Assembly: GCF_020360975.1 (NCBI RefSeq)
Contig: NW_025408673.1
Location: 682,001 to 746,000, forward strand
Origin: Hirsutella rhossiliensis
Taxonomy: Eukaryota; Ascomycota; Sordariomycetes; Hypocreales; Ophiocordycipitaceae
DNA length: 64,000 bases
Direction of reading: 5' to 3'
The position numbers and the translations under genes were made by a program. The notes under the pieces were generated by a model. It was not told the origin of the DNA and did no database searches. It saw only the letters and a program-made list of their open reading frames with translations. Position 1 is the stretch's first letter. Each line of letters starts with the position of its first letter. Below, piece after piece: positions 45,601-58,700 of this stretch.

Positions 45601-47049
45601 TTAACTTAGTAAATAGTACCTTAGCTTAGTCCTCTATAGTAAACTAATTATAGCTTAAGATAAGGAGCCTTATTTTTAAGAACTTATTAGTTACTATTAG
45701 TAGTATATTATAGTAGACCTTAATAGGTAGTATTTATAGAGTTCGGTCTATAAGGACGTTTAAGAGCTTTATTATAAAATCTATAGCGATTATATAAAAA
45801 GGTAAGGCTAGGGAAGTAATTAAAACTAACTTATTAAGGGCCTTTAACTAGTTAGTTTAGTTCCTATAGTAAGCGTTATACTTATTAATAAAACTATTAA
45901 TAAGTTTCTTAAGGCTAGTAATAGTAAATATAAAGGATAATTCCTCCTATATCCTTCGCTATCTAAGGTAGAATTTATACGTATAGTCGTCGGCGATAAT
46001 TTCCTTAGTATAAGTAGTAGGGATATAAAGCTAGTAACGACTTTTAGACTTAACTAAGTAAAGTAACCTATTCTACTAAATAAATAAAAGACCGACTTAA
46101 GACTTATTACTTTTAAGCTACTTTAGTATACTAGCCTACCTAGGTTCTTTTATATATACTTCTTAGATCCTTTAGTATAGGTTAAGTTAGATAAAGGATT
46201 CTATAACTATATATATATATTTAACTAGCGCTTTATCTTCCTAAACACGGTTTAATTCCCTAGGTTTATATTTCCTAGGTATTATAAATAGTAGTTAAGA
46301 TAGTATATTAGTAAGGATATTTATAGTTCTAGGAATATAGTAGACCTTTAAAGGAAACTAGCTAAGGTATTATAAAGCGAGCACGAGCTAATTATTTATC
46401 TTTATATTAATAGTAAATAGTAATATATACTTTAGGATTACGCTTATAGCGGCGTAGTTAGTTAGTATAACGACCTTTAGTAGTAAGGTAAAGATAATAT
46501 ATAACTAAAGCTTTTAATAAGCTTAAGAAAGATAGGTAACTTTAAGTTTAGTAAGCTAGTATCTAAGCTCTTTACTAGTTAGGCGTTTATTAAAGTAAAG
46601 GATTAGCTAGATACTTATTTAAGGCGGGGTTCTTCCTAGGTTCTAGTTTACCCTTAGTACTAAGTAAAAGGCTACTACTATAAAGCCTAGCTTATAGCTA
46701 GCGTTAATTTATAAGAATAATAGCTATTATAGGTCGAAATAATATAGCTATATTAGTTTTATAAAAGCATTTATAATATCTTAGAAAGCTTATTTCTTTA
46801 CTAAGGATAGTTTATACGTTACCTTAAAGGTATATTTATTCCTTACTAATCTTTTAAGTAGCGCTTAACTATCTCGCGCTTTTTTAAGTATCGCTATTTT
46901 CCGAACTTAAAGCGCCTCTACCTTTTAAGAGAAGTAAGCTACTAAGTACTATAGCTAGTTAACTAAGCCGAGCTACTTTTCTAGTACCTATAGGGTATTT
47001 AGAAACTCTATATCTTATAATACCTATACTTATTCTTTAGTATTTATTA

Positions 47050-47640
47050 GGCTAATACTATTAACTTAAAATCTTAATAGTTTTATAGATAGGTAGCTTA
47101 GGAATAATTTTAATTTAGCTAAGGCTAGGTTATAGTCTATAAAGAGTTAGAAGATAGCCTAAAGGTAATAAATATAGTTATCTTTTATATCTAAGTATAT
47201 TACGATATCGTCGATATACCTAGAAGAATACTCTATATATTCTTAGAGGATTTAGTCTATAAATTATTAGATATATATAAGTAAGTTCTTATATCTTATT
47301 AAGGCTACTATTAGTTATTTTAAGCTTCTATAGCTAATTACTATAAACCTTTCCTAATACTCTTTATAGATAAGGAACTAATAAAAGAAGGACTAAGTAT
47401 CTATAGCGGAAATAAAGCGTTTCCTTTATAGCTTTTAGATTATATCTCCTTAAAGCGGTATTAAGTAAACGTCTAAGATAGTTATACTATTAAGAGTATA
47501 GAGGTCTATTACTATTCGGCCCTTTTTATTACTATATATAGTTCTCTAGACTATAAATATAAGGTAAGTAAATAGGGTTGCCTTTATAGCTTATTTTATA
47601 CGCCCCTTTTAATATAGGTCCTTATAGGTTTAGTTAATTA
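47050..47640 (-). mobile_element. Gypsy-type reverse transcriptase relic (Gypsy element 1)
   Basis: Minus-strand reading gives RIVIDLYTLNSITILDVYLI (near 47.5 kb), the conserved RVVxDLRALN block, then FISAIDT and RYIDDIVIYLDIKD (near 47.2 kb), in which the catalytic YIDD is still intact. Stops interrupt throughout. The element probably extends in both directions (roughly 44.9-49.9 kb), with LTR II at 49905-50601 in the position and orientation of its 5' LTR, but I could not find a matching 3' LTR, so its limits are open. Confidence 0.7.
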
Positions 47641-49904
47641 GCGCCTTATCCTTCTAGCTAAGTAGGTAAGCCCTAAAAGCTAGTTTTTATAAGTACTAAT
47701 TTTCTACTAGCGGAATACGTATATAGTAGTTTAGATAGACCTTAATAATACCCTAGTCCTTTTATAAGGTTAGGAAGAAGGCGACCGTATATTAGATCTT
47801 TTCTATAAATATAAGGTCTTAATTATAGATTTTAATATCCTTTAAAATAGTTATCTTTAAGAGGCTATAGTCTTATAAAATCCTAATCTTATAGTTTAGA
47901 ATCTATCTATATATTTATAGAGGGAGTTCCCTTTTAGCGGACTTAGGGCTCCCTTCCTCTAAGGTTTCTTTTAATAGGTTAGTATCTTAGTATAGTTCGC
48001 GATATTCTATAGTCTTTTATATAGCTAGCTCTTTAGTTAGAGTTACCCTAGCTAGGGTTTCCCTAGGTAGGTCGATCTATAAAAACTATATTTTATCGCT
48101 AAGGTCTATTAGTATACCTAAGTACTATCCTTTCTTAAATTAAACGTAGTAAGCGGTAGTATTAACTGCTATAACTAAAGTTATACCTTAGATTAAGTTA
48201 CTAGCTAATAATAAGTCTCTTAAAACCCTCGTAGTATAATAGTTATATACCTAGGAAGCTTACTAGCTATAATACTAAAGTTGGTTTAAATCTAGCTATT
48301 AAATTTTAGTCGGACTAATAAACTATACTAAGCTACTTATTAATTAGCTAATTAGCGCTTCTAAAAGCGCTTATAAATATACTAGTAGTCTAGCCCTACT
48401 ATAAGTAGACCGGCCTAAACCTCGCTTACTTAAACCTAGCGACGAATTTATTAAGACCTCCCCCCTAACCTTAGTCCGGGCCCCCTAACTAGGAAAATAA
48501 AAAACCTAGGGCCGATACTAGTAACTTAATAAGTATAGCGCGAAGCCGGTATAATAACCTAACTACCGGCGTAGCTAAAGGCTAGTATTAATAAAAATAG
48601 CCCGCTAAGCCTTATAGTAAAAAAATAAGGTAGAGACTAAGAAGATATCGTTATAAGATAAGGTTAGAGATAATTATATAATTAACTATTAACCGTTAAC
48701 TAGAAAACGCTTATACTACCGATTAACGCTATATACCCTATATATATAAAGGAGTTACTTTCTAAGGTTACTTTATAGTAGGGCTAATATAATTCTAACT
48801 AACTATAATAATACCTAAGATAGCTAGCGTAAGATTCTTATATATTATAACCGCGACCTAGTATAAAGGTAGACTAGCTATAAAAGAAGGGAGGGTTTTC
48901 CTTTAAGTACTTTAGTTTTTCCCTCCTATTTAACGACGAAGTTCTAGATACCTTTAGATAGGTTACTAGTATAATCTTAATAATAATAGGTTTCTCGGAA
49001 AAAATACTAGGTTATAATCTCTTAGTACGTTCTTAATTTATACTAGTAGGCGTTTTATCCTATATATAGGGACGTTGATATCGGCTTAGTATATAACCTA
49101 ATAATAGATCGCGTAGCCTTATTAAGTTAAGCGAGCTATAACTATTAAGCTACTATATAAGCTAATAACTATATAAGCTAATAAATATTATTCTCTTAGA
49201 GTTTAAGATATTAACTTCGTTTAGTACTAAGAAATCTTATCTAAGCAATAATCCTATAGATAGGGTCTAGACTACCTAAGCGCCGATAGTAAATTGCCTA
49301 ACCTTAAATCCCGTTCCCTATTTCCCTAGGATATTAATTATTAAGGTCGCTTAACCCTTAGTTTAGCTTTTCCCTATACTAGATAGTAGGACCTACTAAG
49401 TTATATTAAGGGTTACGTCGTTAAAGTAGTTAAGCTAGTCTTCCTTAACTATAAAGTAGGCTATACCGGAGTCTATATATATATTTAATATTTACTCTAG
49501 GCCTTTAGTTTTAAAGATAGATATCTAAGCGTATATAAACTAAGACGGCTTTATTAGATCTAATATTTTAGTTTATAACGCCGCTCTTATAGTTAGCTAG
49601 TTTCTTAGTATTCTAAGTAAACTACTTAGTCTTATAAGTTCCGCTTCTATTATATCGGGAATAAATAGGATCTTATTTTTTATTTCTTTAGTATCTTCTC
49701 CTATATTAATAGTAGTATCCTTCTCTTCTAGCCTATTATCCTAGGTAAATAGGATCTAGTTTTATATTTCCTAGGAAAGATATATCCCGCCCTAGTTATT
49801 AGTTAGTACCGCTTAAAGCTAATAGGTAAGGTTAATAACGATTAGGTTTTCCTAAGAGCCCTCCTTTAGTTTTAAATCCTAAGGCTATAGTCTAGCTTAA
49901 GGGC

Positions 49905-50601
49905 TATAAGAAGGTATAAGTAATAAGCGTAGAATTAGGTAATCAATAACCTAAGCGGAAAGACCGGTCGAAGGAGTATAGGGTAGGATTTCGTCCGGAA
50001 TTTATAACGAGTATATAAGGGGCCGAATAATATATTAAAAGAATAGCGTTATAAAAGATACTTGCGAACTTACTTATTCTATCTACTACTCCTAGGGAAA
50101 TCCTTTGTCTTTTATAGACTATTGCTCGCCTACTAGTAGACTAATTAGTTAGTTTTTTAGTATATTCTATAGTACTTAAAAAGGTCTATCTATTATATAT
50201 CTTCCTAACTTAGTAAGTGGTCTAATTGTAGCGTGATAGTTAACGTAAGACTATAGGTTCTAGTATAAGTAGTAGATTTAACTAGAATGTTCTATGCCCT
50301 ACCTATTCTCGTATCGCGGATATCTTCGGAACCGCTAGGCTAAAATAGGTAATAGGGTATCCGTTCTGCTCGTAATTAACTTATGTATTTTATACATATT
50401 TCTGTTTATAAGGATAGGCTTATCCTAACCCGCTTTTCTAAGAGGAAGGTATAGATATCTAGTAGAGGTCTTTGTCTTTTAAGGGTTATTCCCTTAGACT
50501 ATATTATAGAGCTTCTTTTTACTAGCTTATTCTATAAAGCCTCCCTATACCTATTATTTCTTTATAATAGTAAAATAGGAATATAAGGGTATATTCTTAT
50601 A
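49905..50601 (-). mobile_element. LTR, family II copy A (697 bp)
   Basis: Reverse-complement homologue of 51620-52316 with the same length, starting TATAAGAATATACCC and ending CTTCTTATA on the minus strand. It retains more CA and TG than its surroundings (for example GTCTTTTAAGGG and TGATAGTTAACG). Its flanks show no target-site duplication. Confidence 0.75.
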
Positions 50602-51619
50602 CCCTTTAAGCTAGCTTCTTTACTTTCTAAGATTAGTCTACTTAGCGGACTATAAAGTCTATCGCTAACCTCTTACCCTTAAAAACCCTTATCCTTTATA
50701 GCGGATAGCTATATAAGCTATTTACTACTAAGATCGTTAGCGGCGATATTATATACCTTAGTATTAAGATAAGGTCCCTACCGATCTCTATCTCCTTAGC
50801 TACTTAAGTTATAGTTACTTTAACCGCGCTATTTTAATAGGTAAAGCTAATAAAATTAAGGGTACTATCGATATAATAAACTAAAACTTTATAGAGAGCT
50901 ATAATATTACCTTTATAGGAGCCCTTATTATTAATAATAGTAGTATTATTATTATAATAGGCCCTTAACCTATTATAGGCCGTATAGTTAAAGCTACTAC
51001 TATTATAAAAGACCGCTTAACTTTAATCTAGCGCGTAATTTAGTGATTTATATATATTATTATCTACTTAATAGTTATCCTTACCTTACTTATCCTCTTA
51101 ACCTAGGTCGGCTAGCTACGCTAAGACTACTATACCTATATAAATATTATCGCTATACTTAATAGTATTATAGGCTATATCTTTACCTTTATTCTTAAGG
51201 GTATACCTATTAGCGTTATACTAATACTTATAATAGTAGCTTACTATATAAAGGCTATTAATATCCTACTTAAGGGTTTCTTAACTATAGAGATACTTAA
51301 CTACGATAATATTATCTACTTTAATAAGATAGGTACCTTAACGTAGAACTAAATATTAGTTAAGTCTACCTCCTTTATTAACTAGACCGTCCCTTTAGCT
51401 AAGCTTAAGTAAGGCATAGGTACTAAGCGCACTAAGGCCTATATCTTAAAGTTATATATAGCTATATTACTCTATAATAATACTACCTTTAACCCTATAA
51501 TAATTTATCTACCTATTACTAGTTAGGAGGTTTAAGTAAAACTACTAACGTTACCTTCCTTAGCTTTACCTCTATAATATAAAGAAGCGGTAAGGAAGTA
51601 GCGAAACTATCTTATATAG

Positions 51620-52316
51620 TATAAGAATATACCCTTATATTCCTATTTTACTATTATAAAGAAATAATAGGTATAGGGAGGCTTTATAGAATAAGCTAGT
51701 AAAAAGAGGCTTTATAATATAGTCTAAGAGAATAACCCTTAAAAGACAAAGACCTCTACTAGACATCTATACCTTCCTCTAGGAAAAGCGGGTTAGGATA
51801 AGCCTATCCTTATAAACAAAAATATATATAAAATGCATAAGTTAATTACGAGCAGAACGGATACCCTATTATCTATTTTAGCCTAGCGGTTCCGAAGATA
51901 TCCGCGATACGAGAATAGGTAGGGCATAGAACATTCTAGTTAAATCTACTACTTATACTAGAACCTATAGTCTTACGTTAACTATCACGCTATAATTAGA
52001 CCACGTACTAAGTTAGGAAGATATATAATAGATAGAGCTTTTTAAGCACTATAGAATATACTAGAAAGCTAACTAATTAGTCTACTAGTAGGCGAGCAAT
52101 AGTCTATAAAAGACAATGGATTTCCCTAGGAGTAGTAGATAGAATAAGTAAGTTCGTATATATCTTTTATAACGCTATTCTTTTAATATATTATTTAGCC
52201 CCTTATATACTCGTTATAAACTCCGGACGAAATTCTACCCTATACTCCTTCGACCGATCTTTCCGCTTACGTTATCGATTACCCAATTCTACGCTTATTG
52301 CTTATACCTTCTTATA
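51620..52316 (+). mobile_element. Solo LTR, family II copy B (697 bp)
   Basis: Same sequence family as copy A but in opposite orientation, flanked by a perfect 5-bp duplication TATAG (51615-51619 and 52317-52321), so this is a complete solo LTR insertion. It also retains unusual amounts of CA and TG. Confidence 0.8.
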
Positions 52317-54088
52317 TATAGTATAAATCCCCTTTAACTCTAAGAATATATAAATATATATAGCCTACTAAGAGCCCGATATAGCTAATACGCTAAATAA
52401 GTTATATATCTTTATTAAGGGCGTACTTAATATCTTCTTACTAGCCTATATAACGTATTAGTTATATAAGACGGGTTTAGTTAAAATACTTAATATAGGT
52501 ATAAGGTAGGTATACTTTTAAGCTATACTAAGATTCTCTTTTTAGAAACGCTAAGCGTATTATTATCCTTTATAAAAAGATAATAAATCCTACTTACCCC
52601 TTAAATACTAATAGCTTTAGTAATAAGGTTATATATAAGGCTAATAAAAACTTTTAATATAGTAGCTAAAGATTTCGCTATAGCTAATAAATAAGATTAA
52701 AAAGCGCTAACTCGCGCGCCTACTATTAGTCCGCGGTATATATTCTATAATAACCTAAAGTACTTATATAAGATATAGCTCTATACTTAAAGAACGTATT
52801 TTAACTAATATACTATATAAGTTATATACTATATAAACTACTAACTATTATAAAGTAAGTAGAGGTATAAGCTTAAGTATAGTCTATTAAAAGAAGGTTA
52901 ATAATTTATAAAGGGGAAAAGAAAGAAAAGTATAGGCCTAGCCTATATAAGCGCGGAGGCCACTTATATATAAACTTAGCTTAGACCTTAGTCTAGGCCT
53001 ATATAAGGTAAAAGCCTTTATATTATACCCCTACCTAGCTTATAAAGAAGCGCGACTTTAAATAATACTTAATACCGCGCTTAAAGGGATAGAACCCTCT
53101 TATAGACTATATACGCTTAGTCGCGGAAAAAACATTAGTAAATAATATATAATACCCTTTTAAGCGAGCTTCTTAAATAAACTATATTATTAGTAAGGGC
53201 TATACCTTAAGAGCTAAGCTTTAATACTTATAGTTAAAAAGTAAAGGTATATAAAATAGCGTATAGCTAGCTTTAATAAGCTTATAGTATCCCGCCCCCC
53301 TTATATTAGTATATAGTAGTAGCTCCTAGTACTATAATATAAGAGATAGTACTTTAGTATATAAGGCCCTACTTCTTTTTATATAGGGCTATATAAGCAC
53401 TCCCTTTTACTATAGTTATATTATTTTAGCGGCCTTCTTATATCTTAGCCGCCCTTTTAGTCGCTATAAGTATATATCCCGTTTATATAGTAGCTACTAC
53501 TATATATAAGGGAACGCTAATAAAGCCTATAAAGGCGTTACTAAGATTACTTATTACTAAAGTTACTATTATTAAACCTAACCTCCTTTTTATCTTAGCG
53601 TATACGCCCCTTTACTACTTAAAGTATATTAACCTATGCCTCTTAGTATAGGTAATTTAAAAACTAATAGGATTTACTACTATAGCTTATATAGCGACCC
53701 TTTTATCGCTACCTCTTCTTATTCTTAGCCCTTAAAGTAGAGATAGAGATATTTATAATATTACTAGTATTATCTATTTCTTATACTATAAAGAAAATAA
53801 AAAAAGAAACTTATTACTACTAAGCTTATAAAAAAAGTAAATAAGATTAGTATATATATTTAATAGTATAGATCTTTTACTTAAATAAGTATACTAATTT
53901 ATATTTAAGCTTATAATAAAGTAATTATACTTTACTATATTAAGCTAGCTATATATATTTACTTAATAAAGTACCTCTTTAAATAATATAAAGTAAGCTA
54001 GAATAGCTTTACTTTACTTTTAATAAAGTATTATAAGCTCTTAGCCTACTAACGTAGCTATATTAAGTTTACTATAATTAATATAAAG

Positions 54089-54276
54089 TATTATAAAGTA
54101 AGTAAAAGCGTATATATAGGTACTATTTATAAGATAATATTAATAAGCTATATAACGCTCTTTTATATATAGCTAGCCTATATATATATATATAAGATCT
54201 AGCCCTTTATATATAACTATATAGCTTAGGCTATAGCTTAAGCCTATAACTTATAATAGTTAAAGACTCTTATATA
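54089..54276. repeat. LTR of Gypsy element 2 (3' LTR on minus strand)
   Basis: Begins TATTATAAAGTAAGTA. Shares with 61094-61283 the series TATATAGCTAGCC/TATATATATA, GATCTAGCCCTTTATATATA and GTTAAAGACTCTTATATA. Confidence 0.7.
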
Positions 54277-54899
54277 ATACTCTCCTTTAAGCGCGGCGCG
54301 GCGCTGCCCTATTAATAGCTTTTATATAATTAAGCCTACGCCGCTAGCTCTACCTTACCCTTTCTTATTAATTATACTAGCCCTACTAGCCCTATTATCC
54401 CTACGCTTATTAGCCTAAGTAGCTAGAACCTAGCTTTATACTTATTAGCTAGCTAGCTATTTAAATAAGGGCATAACCTATTATATACGCCCTTAAGTAG
54501 CTAGCGGCTAGCTTAGACCTACGTAAGCTTTAGGTTGCCCGTCCCCTTAGCCTTAGGTAGCCTCCTTTACTAAGGGGTATATAAAGTAGTATCCTTTCTT
54601 TCTTCCTTTCCTTCCTTCTCTTTCTTTTTTAACTATAATAGTAATAGTAATAAGTAAGTTCCGCTTTACCTAAAATATTAAGTTATTCCTAGCTATATAA
54701 GCCGCTCTATTAACTTATACTTATAGTAATAGCTATAGTAGTAATAATAGCCTTAATAATAATAATAACTTTAACTAATAAGTTCCTTGCCTTATAAAGT
54801 AAGAGGCTATAATCTATTATACTAACTTCCGCGATAGATATATCTACCTCCCTCTCTCTTACCTCCTTCTTCTTAGAGCGTATAAAGTTATTCGTCGAC

Positions 54900-55740
54900 G
54901 CTATACTAAGCACGGCCGACGATAGCTCCGCCGCTACCGCTACTCTTATCCGCGCCCCTACTACCGCGCCTACCGCTACCGCTACTACCTCCGCTATATA
55001 AGCTACCCTTACGTCGCCCTTTAAGGTAATAACGCCGTTCCCGCTACTACCTATAACGCCTAGCCCCTTAGCCCTACCCTCTATCTCCGCTACCCCTATA
55101 AGTCTATAGTTAAGTAAGCATAATAAATATCTTTTATTAACCTCTTAAAGTATAAGCGCTAGGTCTAGGCTAGAGCCGCTCGCGCGGCCCCTTATATATA
55201 GTATATATCGTAGGAGCTCCCTTACGCCGACTAAGTTAAGCGCCGCCGCGGCGATAGTTATTACTAGTATAAGCGTACTAGCTATGCCTATAAGGCGGTG
55301 CCTCCTATCCTACTCGCTATAGCGTTAGCTTAAAAGGCTAGCGCGTATAAGTAGGTATAAGGGGCTACTAAGAAGCGCTTTACCGCCGCTATAGCCGCTT
55401 ACTATAACCTCCGCGCCTTAAAGCGCTAAGGGCTTATCCTTAAGTAGGTTCTTCCCCTTTACTCTCTTACCTTTACTATTAACTCTCTTAGTACTAGGGA
55501 TACCGCCTTTATCGCCTTATTAGCGGTCCCCTTAGCTATGCCCGCCGCCGCCGCTACTACTACCCTTACCGCCGCCGCTAGCGCTAGCCGCCGCCCCTTT
55601 ACCCTTAGAGCCGCCGCCGCTACTAACTAGCTTACGAGCTTAGAAGGCCGACTTAGTATACTAAAGAGCGCCGCTACCGCTACTAAGGAGAAGGAGGAGG
55701 AGGCTAATAAGGATAATAATAATAATAATAGTAAGGGCGA
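54900..55740. other. GC-richer low-complexity block inside the RIP region
   Basis: Runs of GCC, GCT and ACC triplets (for example GCTACCGCTACT, GCCGCCGCCGCTAC) make this part clearly richer in CG than its surroundings, although CA and TG are still absent. Minus-strand translation is Ser/Gly/Ala-rich with repeated stops. It could be the remnant of a low-complexity Gag or extra domain at the 3' side of Gypsy element 2. No family recognised. Confidence 0.45.
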
Positions 55741-58700
55741 GGGTAATAATAAGAAATAAGCTTAAGAGGTCTAAGGGCTTTACCTTAAAATAAACGCTAT
55801 TTTTATCTCTACTTATATTATTATACTTATATCGCTATAACTACTTACTTTACTTTACTTACTTTATAGTTTTAGCTTAAGCTACTACTAATAGTTTATT
55901 AGTTTATTATTTTTATTTACTAGCTTATATAGGGCCTTAAACTTATTAAGGGCTATAGCTCTTATAAACTTATATATAGGTTCCTATATAGGGTTAAGGT
56001 ACCTATACTACTTAATAAGAACCTCTTAGCGTTTCCCTTAGCCCCCCTTCTATTAGTATATAGCCTATACCTCCTTAACCTTAAATTTATTATCCCCCTT
56101 TACTTTAATTATAGGCGGTTAAGCGTTTACTATTTTTTATTTAAGTAGTAAGTTAAAGGAGGCTTAGTAAAGGAAGTTAACGTTAATCTTATTATAGACC
56201 CTTATTAAAAGACTATTAAGCTTAACTACTTATAAGCTAATAACCCTCTATACTATAAACTTTATATATAGTTAGTCTAGCTTCTTTTTTAGTTATACTA
56301 ACCTATAGTTATAAAGGTTAAGCTATACCTTATCTCTTACTATAAACCTATCTACTAGCGCCTTAGTCTTATTAATATACTACTCTTAATCTTATACTAT
56401 AGTAGCTCTTATAGATTAATAGTATTCTATAGTTTCTTATAGCTTCTAAATAAATATAAAGCGCGGCTTTCTAGTAATATATAACTATATTACTTTATTA
56501 CTATATTAATAGTAAACGGGATTAAGGAGGGTAGCTTAAAGCTATATATTATAAAGAAGGGGGCTATCTTAATAGAGGTTTACGGTCTATTATTTAGCGC
56601 GAGCTAAGTAGCGGGGAGCTATTAATCTTAGTCTACTTAGTTATAGGCTATAACTACTTATAGGTATACCTATGCTTCTTAGTTAACCCTCTTAGGACCC
56701 TTATTAGTCTATAATTAATAGGCTATACTAAGTAGCTATATAATTTAAAGTAGCTAGTATAAGTATTACTAAAAGCGGCTAGTTTAGTTTAACCCTTTAT
56801 TACTTATAATAAAAGCTAGCTAGCTATATAAGTAAGCTTAATATTAAAGGAAGCGCTTTATATAAGCTTTTATATCTATAAATAGTATTAGCTTTAGTAC
56901 TATTAATTTACTAAGTCGGTCTTTAATTACTTATATATAGCGGTTACCGCCCTTTATAAGTAGGAGGTCTATTATAAAGTCTATTTATATATTTTAATAA
57001 GGATAAGGGTATATACTTAAAGTATATATAGTATATAGCTAAGGATTAATAGAGTAATTAACCGCGTAATTATCTAATTATCGGTCTTATATATAGCTTT
57101 AAGGGTCTTAGGTTATTAATATAAGTCTTAGAGATTTCTTTACTTTATACCTCTTTATCTTTACTAAAGTTATATAACTAGCGGCCTTTACTTTAAAAGG
57201 GAAAAAATAAATATTTAAATTAACTATAATTAAAAAAGATATTTAATTAGATAATCTAGGCTTTTATAACGCTTTTAAGTATACTTAAAGGGAAGGTAAA
57301 TAAGAAGCACTAAGGGTCTTATCCCTTTAATAGGCTAATATCTATAGGGGTATAATCTTACTTATTAAAATATATATATAGAACTAGTTTAGTACTAGAA
57401 GCTACTTAAGTAGCCCTTTAAGCTATGCCCTTTAAATCTTTATATAGCTATAAATATTATAGTTATAAAAGAAGTAATAAATATAGTACTATAAAAAGGA
57501 CTAGTAAAAGTCCCTTATAAGGCCTACTACTATACCTTACTTACCTAAGTAACCTATAATACTAAAGTTATAAATAAGCTAGACTAGCCTCCCTTAAAGC
57601 TTATTTTATTTATCTAGCTTTAGTAGTCTATCCTTCTCCTTAGCTTCTATAATATATAGTACGCCTATTACTTATAGTCTCCCCCGCTAGTATAGATACC
57701 TTTATAGGTTAATATAGTAATCGGCTACCTATACCTTTAGCTTAAGCTTTAGATCTAAGTATTAAGCGCTAGACTTTATAGTATAGCGTATACTTTTATA
57801 AGTATAGTCTAAAGCCGCTATCCTATCTTATAAGCGTTAAAGGGCCTTATCTTAGAATACTCTTACTACGCGCGCCCTTAAGCTAGTCTATCCCTTCTTA
57901 CTAGACTAAGGTAAAAGCGTAAGGGGAAGCTTATCTAGTAGTAAAAGTATAAGGGAAAGCTTATCTACTAGTACTACGCCTTCCTCTACTAAGGAAGCTC
58001 CTATATAAGTTTATAGCGCTTTTTATAAGATAAGCTATAGGCCCTAGGCCTTAATATCTGCTCCTATTAACCGGTCTTAATCCCTTTAAGAAAGCGCGTT
58101 TAAAACTATAGAGTCCTACTTAGGACGGTACTTAATTAAGAAGTTAAAATATAAGAGATACTTTACTTAGCGGGCTTACTACTTTAAGAGGTACTAGCGG
58201 GTTATAAAGTACTTAAGGTTCCTAGAGTCTATAAGAACCTTAAAGCTCTTATAGCTTTAAAGCTCCGCTTACTATTACTTAAGGTAGGTAATAATTATTA
58301 ATATCTCTTTATTATAAATAGCGTAATTTCGCTCCGCTAAGGTTAGCTTATAAGAGTAGAACGCTACTAGTTACTTTTACTTATTTACCTCCTAAGAGAG
58401 CGTTCCTTTAAGTACCTAGCCGCTATAATTTACTTCGACTAATATAAACTAGTTAAAGTCCTACTAAAGTAATACTAAGGCTTATAAGAATAAGTCCTTA
58501 AGCGTATAAAACGCTCCTTTTTATATAGGCCCTTAATAAAAGGCAGTATACTTCCTAGTAATCTTATTTAAGGGTATTATAATATAAGAGAAGCCCTTAA
58601 TAAATATCTTATAATAGTTTATAAACCTAAGAAAGCTTTATATACCTATCTATATAGTTAGGGCCGCTTAGTCTTAGATCGCCTAGATCTTTATAGGATC

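Noticed and set aside
54710..54913. 67-codon minus-strand frame in the RIP block
   Set aside because: Ile/Ser/Lys-rich low-complexity translation in AT-rich DNA; no start context or family, most likely chance or part of the decayed Gypsy element.
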